This document shows, piece after piece, positions 10,400 to 20,939 of a stretch of DNA of 64,000 nucleotides. A program made the position numbers and the translations under genes. Location: assembly GCA_033557465.1 (NCBI GenBank), contig CM066034.1, forward strand, positions 985,157,637-985,221,636. Reading direction: 5' to 3'. Numbering within the stretch: the first letter of the stretch is position 1; each line of letters starts with the position of its first letter. Origin of the DNA: Ichthyophis bannanicus (Eukaryota > Chordata > Amphibia > Gymnophiona > Ichthyophiidae). The notes below the pieces were generated by a model. The model saw nothing but the letters and a program-made list of their open reading frames with translations, ran no database searches and was not told the origin of the DNA.

Positions 10400-11700
10400 A
10401 AAATGTTCCAAAACAAAATAACACAAAACAACAATCTCAACAAGAAACACTATTTCAGTCTAAAGTAAAGACCAATGAAAGTTACTCTCAAAGAAAAACA
10501 GAAACTTAAGGTATCCTCTTGGGAAAGAAGGGACCTCCGTAAGGGAGCCTTGCCGCTCTTGTATGTAATGAAACTGTAAGGATTACTCCCTCCCATATAT
10601 TGATCATTGGTCCCAACTCACAAACATCATATTTATTTACATTTTCAATGCATATAAAAACTTAAAATGGTACTTAGTTGCAACATGAGCTCCCAGAGAA
10701 CCCAAAGACAATGTAAGTCATTGTGAGACCAAAGTGCTCGATTCAAGTATCGCCATGAAAAGTTAAACCGCTGCTTCAGGAGAGTCGCACAAGTGGTCTA
10801 GAGAGTAACTGCCATGGAGAATAATCTCCTTAGTGTTTGTGAACTATTTAAAAGGGGCCAGCAGTATACGAATGTGATGACATCACACAGCAGAAAACCA
10901 CTCCATCTCTTCATGAAGACCAGCAGGTTGTATGCAATTCGATTTAAAAATCCAGCATTGTTCCAAGTGCTTCAAGCGCTATTCTTTATTGCCTTGCATA
11001 TGAGGGAAATGCAATCAATAACAAACCACCTCAATTCCCACCATGCATGTGTTTGATCAAAGCAGTGGGGAACCATAAGAGCTGTTAACGTATGTACTTG
11101 GACCCAGGATTCTGCAGATCTCACAGAACTTTGTTCTAACATCTAGGACCAAGCAGAGCTGGATGCTTATAGCAAAATCTGGGAGTGAACGGTGAAGCTA
11201 AATTGAAGTTCTTGCACAACTAGCATTGTGCCAGACCTTTAGCAGCAAGAAATATTGGGCTGCCACTGCTATATACAACGAAAGGTCAGTAGGATCCTCA
11301 GGGCCATGTCTGGGCAGACTATATGATTGCACCAGGCCCCATGGTGGTTTCATTCACAGAGGCCTCAAGATGGCCCAGTAGCATAGACAAGGATAAGGAG
11401 ACGTGGGAAAGGACATAGTTCCCATCTTTTTCCTATCTTAGCTCTCTCCCAAAATGGGGCAAATTGTTGAGACCGTTTCTGAATCTATCAGGTGAACATA
11501 GAGCCTGTGAACGATGCTGAATTTCATCACAGTCCCAGCCCCTGTTCTGTACTGAAGATACCCCAATGATCCTTCTCATGTTGAGTCTAGTACTGTAAAA
11601 GCTTGTGAGAAATATGGCAGAAATGTCACCTTCATAAAGTGTCGATCTCCCACCGAGCCACAACAATTAGACATCACAAGGTTTTTGCTTGACACCATAG
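10400..11700. other. Unassigned sequence
   Basis: I see no recognisable gene or element. The frame at 10814-11056 (80 codons, plus strand) has no family resemblance that I know. Confidence 0.4.
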
Positions 11701-11715
11701 CATCAGGTCCTGGAT

Positions 11716-12060
11716 TGCACATATATATTTTATATATATTTTTCCAATTGCACATATATATTTTTCCAATTGAGGGGGAAGGGGGGGACAGAGAGAGAGA
11801 GAAAAGAAAAGAAAGAGGGAGATTTGGGGTTATGAAAGAGAGAGAAAGATAAGAGATATATTGGACTGAAGGTGGGGGGGGGGGGGAGGAGATAATTGAG
11901 GGACGGTGAGAAGATGCTGGGCTGGGAGGGGAAAGAGGAGAGATGCCAGACCACTGGAGGGGGAGAGGAAGGGAAGGAAAGGGCTGTAGAGATGAAAGAA
12001 AGAAAAGGGAGATGCTGAATTGGCATTGGGGAGGGGGGAATGGCGGGCAATTGTAATTGA
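11716..12060. repeat. Short tandem duplication and polypurine tract
   Basis: A TTGCACATATATATTTTTCC-type unit occurs twice (11726-11771). It runs into ~285 bp of almost pure A/G (GAGAGAGAAAAG, a 13-base G run at 11874-11886). Overlapping Pro/Ser/Leu-rich frames on the minus strand are a by-product of this composition. Confidence 0.85.
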
Positions 12061-12069
12061 AAAATAAAA

Positions 12070-13753
12070 TACCCAAATAACAAATGTAGAAAAAACTTTC
12101 AATACATTCAAAATAACTGGAATAAAATAGATTAGCTTTGGGAAATGTGTATCGTTGACTTCTTTATGTTTTGTCCAGTACAAGGAGAAATAAATTTCTA
12201 GTTTTATTTCTCCACTGTTGTGGTATATTCCAAGCTTGTCTTTTTGGGGTTCCTAGTTCAATTATTGTTTTCCTATTTCTAAATTGTGATCCCTTGTTCT
12301 ATATTTGGTGATGGTCTGTCTATGTTTTGTGTGTGTGGCCAAGTTGTAGTTCTCTGTTCCCAGTAGGTGTACTGGTTTAATATTTGCAGCACTACCTTTT
12401 GATAAGTAGGGTTTGGTGCTGTATGAGTCCTCTTAGTGCTGTTATGATATGGTGGGTTTCCTATGGGTTCTAAATGAGCAGGGTTCTGTAGTACTTCCTA
12501 ATGCGCCTGGCAGTTGGCACTGGAAGATAGTAATGTAGAAATCTGGTAGCCTCTCTTTATGCTCATTGTACATGCAAATGGTATTCAGACACTCATACAC
12601 TCATTAAGGAGCATGTTTACTGAAGTTTAATGCACATTAACAAACATTAATGAGTGCCCCAGAAGGGCGAATGAGCAAGGATCAAGAATCCAATTCAGCT
12701 TTGTAATTGTTTCTGATATAAACTGCAACTGGACTGTTAAAATTTGCAACTGTTTTGCTTTGAAGATATCATTCCACTAGAGACTTGTATTCAAAAGCTT
12801 GGGTGAAGCATCCCCTATGAATTGTTTTAGTCAGTGCCTCGACCTTAAAGGAGAATCCTTCTGAGGATACGTGCCAGGGTCTGCAAGTGCCCAGTGAAAC
12901 TTAGCTCTGGTATTGCATGATACAACCTCTCTTAGAGGTGGAATTACACTTGGATGTAAGAGCAGCAACCAGGAACTTGTGGCACTCCTAGGAAAAAGAA
13001 AATTGAACATTATCAACCATTCATATCAATGCAGACTGGAAGCTATTATTCTATTTTCTTGGTAAATGTATATCCCACCATGTTAATTACTTTGTCCGGG
13101 CTTGAAAATGACAAGTGATAAAGGCATCTTTTTTCAGTACCTAAAAATACATGTTTTGCAACATTCTTTTTGAGATAACCAGACATCCTGGCAAAGCTTT
13201 GGTCAGGCTGGTGTCAAGTAACACATCACAAATCCCCCACTGTAAAACTAGCCAGATGTGGTCTGCTGCCTGTTTTACTCAACGGCCATGAAAGTCGCCG
13301 GCTGTCTTCCAGAACAGGCTGCACCTGAACATCATAACTGCATCTTCCCTTTTAACTGCCTTTAAAATTTGAACACCATGTCCTGCATTCAGTTATACCC
13401 CATGTGGCCCCTATGTCTCCATTTGGGTATCACCAATACACAGCAACCGAATTCTTGTCGGAAAGGAAAAAGTGATTTTCAAAATGTGTGCTCCATACAT
13501 AACACGCATGATAAAAAGAATTTTATAAAGTGTTTCATTAGCTTATGTTGACATAAATGTTTTGTGATCTTAGGACCATGAGTTATGTATCCTGGCACAC
13601 CATCAATAAGCTGGAAGAGTAAACCATAAGAATAATTATATTTCCATATATTGAAAGTCATGCAAGTTCACCAGAAAATATGTTTACAGCAGAAATATTT
13701 CACTTCCATGCCAAAAGACCAAATGCAGCACAGACCGCTCCTCGCTTTGTCCT
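12070..13753. other. Unassigned sequence
   Basis: No gene recognised. GAGCATGTTTACTGAAGTTTAATGC at about 12611 resembles the terminus of the GTTTACTAAA-type elements and may be a short remnant. Confidence 0.4.
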
Positions 13754-13767
13754 GAGTTTGGGCTTTT
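13754..13767. repeat. Target-site duplication, 3' copy, of the ORF1-only element
   Basis: GAGTTTGGGCTTTT here is repeated exactly at 15374-15387, flanking the L1-like ORF1 unit. The copy here abuts the T-rich (minus-strand A-rich) end of the element. Confidence 0.85.
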
Positions 13768-14013
13768 TTTAAATTTTATTTTATATTTATAAATTTTACA
13801 TAACAATCCAGACAATAGAAACTCTGAATCTGAATCAGAAATAACAATAAAGAAAATTCAATTCAGAAATACCAAAAAGGTCTTCTATCAAACAACAAAC
13901 ATACCACTGGCATAGACCCCAATATGTTACCCCACAATATGATCCAAGAAAAAAGAAATTAAACACAACCGTGTTACTTAAAACAGAAAAAAAAGATATC
14001 ATAGGAGCACAGA

Positions 14014-15291
14014 TTATATCATATGGCAGCCGATGAGGGAGTATCCCCCCCCCCCCTTCTCCCTAGAATCGATAAATTGGAACAGTTGTCTGGGCTCAAA
14101 AAACAAAAACTGGTTAGACCTTAAATTCACCATACATTTACAAGGATATCTCAACTTAAACACAGCACCCAAAGCTTCGGTTTGCTGGCGTAAAGCCAGG
14201 AACCCCTTCCGCCTCTTCTGCATGTCCCTAGCCAGATCAGGAAAAATTAACATTTTTGAGCCCATAAACTGAGTAACAGATAATTTACGAAAATATAATC
14301 TTAGTTCAGTGTTCCTATCGGACTCAAAGGCAAAATGAACCAATAATGTAGCCCTGCTAGTCACCACCTCCAGGGAGCTCTCAAGAAATGCTGATAAATC
14401 AAGTTGAAGCGACTCATCTCCCACATCAGGGACCTGCTGTAACCCAGGGGCCAAAGGGGATACCGATACATATTGAGTTCTCACAAGAGGAGGCAGCGAC
14501 TCTGCCGGCATCTGCAACACCTCAATGAAAAACTTACGGACCAGGTCCATTGAGGCAATCAAAGGTGACCGAGGAAAGTTCAGAAACCTCAAATTGTTCT
14601 TCCGAAGAGAGTTATCCAAAAACTCAATCCTTCTTGCCTGAACCAGCCTGTCTTTCTCATTGACAGCCTTTAAAGACTCTAGGTCCTCCACCTTAGATTC
14701 AAGGACAGCAATCCTAGTTGACTGAGCAGCCACAACAGAGTCCATCGAGGAACACTGGACTTTAATACCTTCCAACTGCTGAGCAAAGGAACTGACAAAA
14801 GGAAGGAGAGTTTGCTGTAGGGCAGAGATAGCTTCCCACAAGCTATCTAAGGTAACCCACGCCAGCTTCTCAACAAACCCAGGCAACCTGAGTTCCCCGG
14901 GAACAAGTAAACCAGGTGAGAGCTGTTTCGATTCCGCACTTACAAGGGAGGAGGAAATTCCCACTCGACCCCCTACGGCGGCCCCACCAACAGCAACCGT
15001 CCCCTCCGTCTTTACAGGGGAAACCCCCGCAGCCGCGGGTAACTCCAACACCGGGGAGACACCACCAAGCTGCTCCCCCATGGATCTGGAACCAGGCTGA
15101 ACTGGCAGCGCTTGCTGGGGGCTCAAGACCACCCCTTCAAAGCTCAGATCCGATGAAACCTCCAAAGGATCCGCCGAAGCCATGGGCGTCGATGGAACGC
15201 AAAAACCGGCAATCGACGACTGCACCAAACCTCCAGTCGGGGTTGAAACCTCTGGGGGCTTCTGAGTACCTTGCTTCCGTTTCCTCCCCAT
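14014..15291 (-). CDS. L1/Tx1-type ORF1 protein, apparently intact
   Basis: The frame is open for 425 codons from the ATG at 15289-15291. A longer frame starting at a GTG (15327) is possible, but MGRKRKQ closely resembles the basic start of L1 ORF1 proteins, so I chose the ATG. Domains in order: basic N-terminus; a low-complexity Pro/Ser/Gly linker to about residue 125; a helical segment with heptad-like spacing, about 160-228 (TRIAVLESKVEDLESLKAV), expected to trimerise; an RRM entered by RKNNLRFLNF at about 230-240; and a C-terminal domain, about 335-405, with RKLSVTQF, IFPDLARDMQKRRKGF and NLRSNQFLFFEP. ORF1p binds element RNA and acts as a chaperone in the cytoplasmic RNP. The last ~15 residues are uncertain because a 12-base C run at 14045-14056 lies in the frame. 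No in-frame stop interrupts it, unlike most other retroelement frames in this window. Confidence 0.85.
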   Translation of the reverse strand: MGRKRKQGTQKPPEVSTPTGGLVQSSIAGFCVPSTPMASADPLEVSSDLSFEGVVLSPQQALPVQPGSRSMGEQLGGVSPVLELPAAAGVSPVKTEGTVAVGGAAVGGRVGISSSLVSAESKQLSPGLLVPGELRLPGFVEKLAWVTLDSLWEAISALQQTLLPFVSSFAQQLEGIKVQCSSMDSVVAAQSTRIAVLESKVEDLESLKAVNEKDRLVQARRIEFLDNSLRKNNLRFLNFPRSPLIASMDLVRKFFIEVLQMPAESLPPLVRTQYVSVSPLAPGLQQVPDVGDESLQLDLSAFLESSLEVVTSRATLLVHFAFESDRNTELRLYFRKLSVTQFMGSKMLIFPDLARDMQKRRKGFLALRQQTEALGAVFKLRYPCKCMVNLRSNQFLFFEPRQLFQFIDSREKGGGGYSLIGCHMI

Positions 15292-15344
15292 CGAAGGAAG
15301 GTGCCAGGCTGATGTGGAGCGCTCCACCTCAGCATCCTACTCCT

Positions 15345-15355
15345 CCGCCATCTTG
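15345..15355 (-). promoter_or_regulatory. YY1-type motif at the 5' end of the L1-like element
   Basis: On the minus strand CAAGATGGCGG matches the YY1 consensus (AAnATGGC core) and lies about 18-28 nt from the presumed 5' end (15373). Human L1 has a YY1 site at about +13 to +21 that directs accurate initiation. The positional match is suggestive; function is inferred. Confidence 0.6.
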
Positions 15356-15373
15356 GATCCCTGCATCCCAGTC

Positions 15374-15387
15374 GAGTTTGGGCTTTT
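15374..15387. repeat. Target-site duplication, 5' copy, of the ORF1-only element
   Basis: Exact repeat of 13754-13767. Confidence 0.85.
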
Positions 15388-15457
15388 AATTCATCAGGAG
15401 AAGGAAGTTGTCCGGATTCTTGGAACCTTCGAGCCTTTTGCAAGTGGTGTTGGTTCT

Positions 15458-15532
15458 CTGGAGGAGTAGCCTAGTGTAGCAGCCTGGGCCCAGAAAGACC
15501 AGGGTTCAGATCCCGCTGCTACTTCCTGAAGA
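15458..15532 (+). mobile_element. SINE head fragment
   Basis: GGAGGAGTAGCCTAGTGTAG followed by GGGTTCAGATCCCGCTGCTA is a tRNA-derived SINE head with box A and box B. The body is missing or unrecognisable beyond it. Confidence 0.7.
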
Positions 15533-16265
15533 AACTTACAGGCCAATGCAGAAAGCTGGTGCTGAAGTCATGCGGTATTAGCTGTGTACGTGTTTTCACA
15601 GCGTGAGACTTCAGAGCCGGTATGCAGCACAGGACATGTATGCAAATGAACTGTGTGGAAAATTTTGGCGTAAAGTTGAAAAGAGGGGAGCCAATGCATG
15701 CATGGACGCCCTACAAGTGGCCCTGTGCACATGTGCGTCAAATGCTCACATTATTCGGACAAGACGTGCTCAGTCCGTAAAATCAACACTATTTTGCCCA
15801 AAAACCTTTTTATGAAATCACAAGAGACCCAACAGTAATGATACAAATGAGTTCAAAAAACACCTAAAGATAAGAAGCAAAAGACATTGGTTCTTGAACA
15901 CCCAACTTTCGCTTCTACACTGAGAGATACACGCATAACATTTTCACATCGAAAGTAACTGTTCACCGGGACATACCCTGGAACAGTCTTTCCCTACATG
16001 TGCAAGATTTTTAAGTCACCTCAGACCAGGTATAGAGATATTGGCACTCTTGATGGTTATTTAATCCTCTATGCGTTTCTCTGCATTGGGTGCAGATCTT
16101 ATTACCATCTCATTTTAATATGTGCATATTATTTGTATATAATTAAAATACACTTGGCATTGCTGTGGGTGCATACTTTTACTCCCCTCTATGTACGTGT
16201 GAAGCTGTTTTTGGCATTTGGCGTGGTGGAACTTGTGTGTATAAGTTGTGGTATCTGCGCGCAAA
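15533..16265. other. Unassigned sequence
   Basis: No gene or element recognised. Confidence 0.4.
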
Positions 16266-16405
16266 GGGTTCGCTAGTCTTTCTGCATTGGCTCATTAGAT
16301 TGAAAGCCCGCTGGGGACAGGGACATGCCTACTGTACCTGCTTGTAGCTCGCTTTGAAGTACTACCGGAAAGGTGTGAGCTACATACTAATCATAAATAA
16401 ATTAA
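16266..16405 (+). mobile_element. LINE 3' tail
   Basis: CATTAGATTGAAAGCCCGCTGGGGACAGGGACATGCC, a GTAGCTCGCTTTGAAGTAC segment and a terminal ATAAATAAATTAA resemble the 3' UTR end of L2/RTE-type LINEs. The same kind of ending (GATTGTAAGCTC, CAGGGACC) is seen at 62070-62165 and 62625-62715. No coding part is attached. Confidence 0.55.
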
Positions 16406-16409
16406 TCTG

Positions 16410-17870
16410 GTGAAATATGAGCTGTGTCAGTTTGTGATGTTGAAGGGAGGGCATTTTAGCTGTTTCAGAGAAAATGTGATTACATTATGGGCCTGCGTAC
16501 ATTCCAGTGCTGACGACCTATCAAAGATAATTTTATAAGCTCCCACAGACTTAACACACATTAGCACATGCATATTTGAGGCCTATTTTAAAAAATAAAG
16601 AAAGCACAAACTTTACTTTCTAAAACAGAGGCATAAGTAGTGTTAATACGTACATTAAACTAGTTGCGGCAGTTCTGCCTGTGTCTAGACTTCCCAAGAA
16701 CGTGCATAAGTTAAAGTATTTTATAACTTACGTGCGTAAATTTTCACTCTGCCTCTGCTCCACCCAATCTCCATTCCCGTGCATGTCCACACTGAAAATA
16801 TGCATGATCGGATCGACATGTGTGCTTACAGAATAGTGATTACCCATTTTTCAAGTCCTTGAAAACTGGTGACTTACCCTGAAAATGGAGTGTACTTATA
16901 TGCAGCTCCTTGTGAAAATCAGCTTCATCTGTATGTACCGCCTGCCTTTGCCTATCTGCTGATACACTGTTCAGAAGTATTTTGTAGCTAGGTCTCCCCA
17001 CAGGGAATGACCAGACCAGGAGTTGATGAGGTCACTGAGGGAAGCTTCTCTTTGCTCTTTCCTGCCAGACTCCTGAGTCACTGAGGTCCTGGGTGCTGAA
17101 AAGGAAAAGGAAGGAAAAGAAGTGGTGGAAGGCTTTGCCTCCATTCTCCTACAAGAAAGCTGAAGAGTGTACTATGGAGGCTTATGACACTGTAAGAGAG
17201 AATATTTAGCCCATTGTTTTGCTACTTACCAAAGGAGTTTTGGCACCAATCAGAACAAGTGACATGGGAGACTGTTAAATGTGAGTCCCCCGGGGTTCAG
17301 GAAGCAATAGTGAAGAGAGCAGCTTGAAAATCATTTTCACAATTCAAGAAGAGCTGCCAGCCAAAGAATTGGTGAACCAAGGGGAATCTTGGCTGAGGTT
17401 CCCCCGCACAGCCCTGGCCTCTCTACTAGGCCACACTCATACTAGCATAGTAAATGACAAGTAAATATTTCTGTAGACCATCATATATTTATAACAGACT
17501 GGTATCCAAAAAACTCACACCTGTTATAATCATGGGTCCATTTTTGTTTTGGAATTTTTCAATTTAATCAATTTATGTATATATTTTAAAAGGAGCTTCT
17601 GTGGGGTGCTCCCAAATGTTAATTATAATTTTGAATTCTAACCCCACTGTAAATGTATGACAGTCTGCAGTCATATGTATTTGTAGTGTGACTAGCCATA
17701 TAAGTACCAAGTTTTTGAATGAATGTCCATGAGGAAGACATCTTGAGGCTATAAACAGATAAAGCCCAGCTTGGTTCATCTAGCCTACCCAGTAAGGTGT
17801 TTAGAGCTGTAACAGCAGGCTACCCCTTCTATGCCTTTGTTTGTTTATTCATTTATTTATAAGAGTTTTA
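16410..17870. other. Unassigned sequence
   Basis: AT-rich, no convincing ORF or terminal repeats. Confidence 0.4.
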
Positions 17871-18192
17871 GATATCATGTGTATTTTTATCTTTATCTTT
17901 ATTTCGAGACTTAATACCAGGGGCATAGAGCAGTTTACAATACAGATAAAAACCAAGGAGGTACTGCTGAGAAAAGGAAAAGGAACGCCAAATTGAAGAC
18001 AGGAAAGAGATAGTCAAGAAAAGCAGGGGCAGCCACAACAACATAGAGACAGTAACTGGATATCAACGTGGGGGAGGAGATAAGGGGGAAGGAGGGGGGG
18101 AGATCAAAGGCTGAACAGAAAAGATGGGTTTTTAGTCTAGCTTTGAAAGCAGGGAATGAGAACTCTAAACGAAGTGCAGATGGTAGAGAGTT

Positions 18193-18966
18193 CTATAGAA
18201 GGGGACCAAGAAAGTAAAAGGCAGAAGAGCGGGTAGATTCCAGGTGAGCCTGGGAAGGGGATGGAAGAGACAGACGATTAGAGTGAATAGACCTAAGAAT
18301 TCTGGGAGGACAGTGAAGACAAACCAAATCGGAGAGGTATAACGGGGTGCCGGCGTGAATTGATCTGTGTACGAAGATAAGAATCTTGTACTGAATTCTA
18401 AAAGGAATAGGGAGCCAGTGCAAACGGATGAGAAGGGGTGTGACATGATCAAACCGTAAGGCGTGGGTCAGGATACGGGCTGCAGTGTTGTGAACCAGTT
18501 GTAGTCTACACATTTGGGTGTGGGGGAAGCTGGCCAGGGAGGTGCTGCAGTAATCTAAGCGTGATACAACAAGGGACAGAAGCAACGTGGTTAGCGAAGA
18601 TGGAAAAAGGAAGGGGTGGACTGCACGGAGTTGCCTTAAAGTGTAAAAAGAGCGCTGGACGATGGAGGAGATGTGATCTTTGAAGGAAAGGGCTGAGTCA
18701 AGAGTAACACCAAGATATCGTAATGATGTGACGATGGGGATGGGAGCAGTAGATAGAAGAGGAACAATGGTGGGGGGGGGGGGGGAGGCAGGACTGCCAG
18801 CAGTAAACCAAATGGCAGAAGTTTTTGACAGGTTAACATGTAAGAAATTTGCAGACAACCAGGAAGCGACAGAAGAAAGGCAGACATTAAGGGGACCAAT
18901 ATCAGGAATAGAGGAATTGGTGTGGTGGAGAAGAATATCATCTGCGTAATAATATGCAGAGATGCC
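18193..18966 (-). pseudogene. L2-like RT, YADD motif to C-terminus
   Basis: The minus-strand frame is open from about 18966 through YYADDILL (near 18945) to a stop at 18193. No Met supports a start: the usable frame begins inside the protein. Recognisable blocks are SWLSANFLHVNLSKTS, SLRYLGVTLDSALSFKDHI (the conserved LGVxLD motif after the palm), SRLDYCSTSLASFP and LHWLPIPFRIQYKI, all typical of the L2/CR1 RT thumb and connection region. The end (AFYFLGPLL) is truncated before the usual LWNSLP block. It separates by a frame change from the palm at 18978-19451. Confidence 0.8.
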
Positions 18967-18977
18967 ATGTTGCTGAA

Positions 18978-19451
18978 CTAGAAGGGAGAGGGGGCCAAGA
19001 AAATATTAAACAGCAGTGGAGCCAGTACTGAGCCCTGGGGAACACCACAGTGAAGGGAGGTTGGAGGGGAAGAATCAGATACGGAGAGAACAGAGAAAGA
19101 CCGATTAGAGAGGAAAGAGCGAAACCAGACAAGGACCGCGCCAGAGCAACTGATGCTGCTAAGACGTGAAAGAAGGGTACAGTGATCAACAACATCGAAA
19201 GCAGCAGAAAGATCGAGCAAGACAGCGATAGATATAGAACCCCGGTCACGGGTGGCATACAACTCATTGAGGAAGGAGATAATGATGGATTCGGTGCTGT
19301 GACCGGGGCAGAAACCGGATTGGTGGGGGTGAAGGGCCAGAGAAGCTTCGAGATGAGAGGAAAGTTGGGAAAAGACTAGTCTCTCAAGGAGCTTTGAGAG
19401 GAATGGAAGGTTGGAGATGGGGCGCCAGTTTGTGGGTACAGAGGGGTCCAA
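18978..19451 (-). pseudogene. L2-like RT, fingers and palm
   Basis: The frame encodes NWRPISNLPFLSKLLERLVF, HQSGFCPGHSTES, AVLLDLSAAFDVVDH (first catalytic Asp) and LHCGVPQGSVLAPLLFNIF. These are the RT motifs preceding YADD. The protein is cut off just before YADD by a frameshift near 18975. The order and wording of motifs match the L2 clade. Confidence 0.85.
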
Positions 19452-20635
19452 GGAAGCCTTCTTTAGAAGAGGCCAAATCAGAGCACGTTTCCAATGTGAG
19501 AGGAAAGTACCAGATAGAAGGCTGGAGTTGAAGATGGAGAGGATAGGGGGGACAAAGCCAGTGAGGGCTCGGGGAGCCAGGGAAAAGGTATAGGGTCTGA
19601 GGGACAGGTAGTTTTACGAGTTGTGGAGAGGACCTTGGTCAGTTCTGGCAGGGTGATGAGCTGGAACGAGGACCAGCGGTGGGAAAGGGGAGGGGCGGAG
19701 GGGTTGCAGGGGGAGAGGCAGGGGGGGAGGAAGAATAGGATGGGGGGAGAGAGGGGAGGGCAAGCAGGAAAAAGGAGACAAATAGATTGTAATTTAGAGG
19801 TGAAGTGGGAGGCCAGTAAGGCTGGAGCGGGAGTGGTGGAATAGGAGGGGACAAAGGTAGTGGGAGAGTGAGAGGCAGAAAGAGAATGGAGAACAGAATA
19901 GAGCTGATGTGAAGAGTTGGATGAAGAAGAGATAAGTTTGGAGAAGATGGTAATGGCGGTGGCAGTAACAGAAGTGGGCTAGGGCATCAGGAGAGGGACA
20001 TTTTCGCCAACAGTGCATGACCCAAAGGAGGTAAGAATGGTGGATCAGGAGACCTGGGTGGAACCAGGGGGAACTGTGACGATGCCGGGTGGAAGAAATA
20101 GAGCAGAGAGGGGCAACCTTATCCAAAGCAGAGGAGAGTGTAGCATCCCAGCACTGGGCCTGGTGGTCAACTGATAGTGAGTGGAAATCAGGGGGAAAAT
20201 GCGTGTCTGAGGACGGAAACTGGAGAAGCGTATTAGGAGTGATACGACGGGCTGAGTGGGCTAGAGGGGGGGGGGGACGAACTCGAAGGTAGGGAAGAGG
20301 AGAGAGAGGGAAGAGGGAAGAGGAAGACAGAAGAATACACAAAAATGGTCAGAAGAGGGAATGGGCAAGGTAGAGAAAGAGGAGGGGACAAAGGGCGAGG
20401 TCTGTTGAGAGATAACAAGGTCTAATGTATGGCCGGCCGAGTGAGTGGGAACCTGGACAAACTGCTGAAGGGAAAGGTCAGAAAGATGGGGGAGAAAGGT
20501 AGAGTCACGCTGAAAAGAGGGAGAGTCAATGTGGACATTGAAATCCCCTAGAATCAGGAGATGCTGTATGACATATTCAAAAATGGTTTACAAAATTTCA
20601 GGGCTGAACCTGCCAGTCAGTACAGGTTATTCTCC

Positions 20636-20935
20636 ATTATTTATTTATTTTGAAGCTTTTAAATACCGCCCTTTCCCGTGATCAGGGGCAGTTTACAATG
20701 AACGCAACAGTATACTTAAAAAATTGGGGTTACATTCAACTGGGGTAAGTAGTAGTATATGGGGAATGTTATTTACATTTAACTATGCACATGAAGAACT
20801 ATATACAAATTAGTTTGTTCCTATGTTATTACGCAGATGGGAGTTTATAGGAGGAGGGAGAGAGGGAGAAAAGGGAGGAGGGAAAGAGTGAGTTAGTTAT
20901 AGGGGAGTGTTAGGGTGGGTGGCTTTGTTTCCGGT
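20636..20935 (-). mobile_element. LINE 3' tail
   Basis: A TTATTTATTTATTTTGAAGC end, a TACCGCCC segment and GCAGTTTACAATGAA (minus: TTCATTGTAAACTGC) mark the 3' UTR of an L2-like LINE. Only the tail remains. It abuts the 5' truncation point of the element at 17875-20570. Confidence 0.6.
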
Positions 20936-20939
20936 TGTA

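Larger units (their letters stand above)
13768..15373 (-). mobile_element. ORF1-only L1-like retrotransposon (HAL1-like)
   Basis: A 1.6-kb unit bounded by an exact 14-bp TSD, with an A-rich 3' end (T-rich on plus at 13764-13800), a ~75-bp 5' leader and one long ORF1-type frame. There is no ORF2 (endonuclease/RT) inside the bounded unit. Internal deletion of an L1, a processed ORF1 transcript or a true half-L1 would all look like this. The long 3' region after the stop (13768-14013) shows no RT or endonuclease coding. Known mammalian HAL1 elements share this architecture; whether this one is an independent case needs family-level data. Confidence 0.75.
17875..20570 (-). mobile_element. L2-like LINE, 5'-truncated within the endonuclease
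   Basis: Reading on the minus strand, the element starts inside the APE-type endonuclease: GDFNVHIDSPS and AGHTLDLV are visible between about 20560 and 20420. The endonuclease-RT linker follows (LDKVAPL near 20110 and SPWFHPGLL near 20050). The RT palm is spread over several frames (LLDLSAAFDVVD near 19210, CGVPQGSVLAP near 19035, YADD near 18945) and the C-terminal region ends near 18193. The 3' end is a short TTATCT repeat near 17885 after a GTAAACTGC motif. LINE RT nicks a target and copies element RNA onto it. Repeated frame changes and the 5' truncation make it non-functional. Confidence 0.85.

Noticed and set aside
11576..12183. Overlapping Pro/Ser/Leu-rich ORFs up to 166 codons
   Set aside because: By-product of a polypurine tract on the opposite strand, open in all three frames.
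14916..15389. 157-codon plus-strand ORF opposite ORF1
   Set aside because: Shadow of the L1-like ORF1. Pro/Ser-rich because of the low-complexity N-terminal linker on the other strand.
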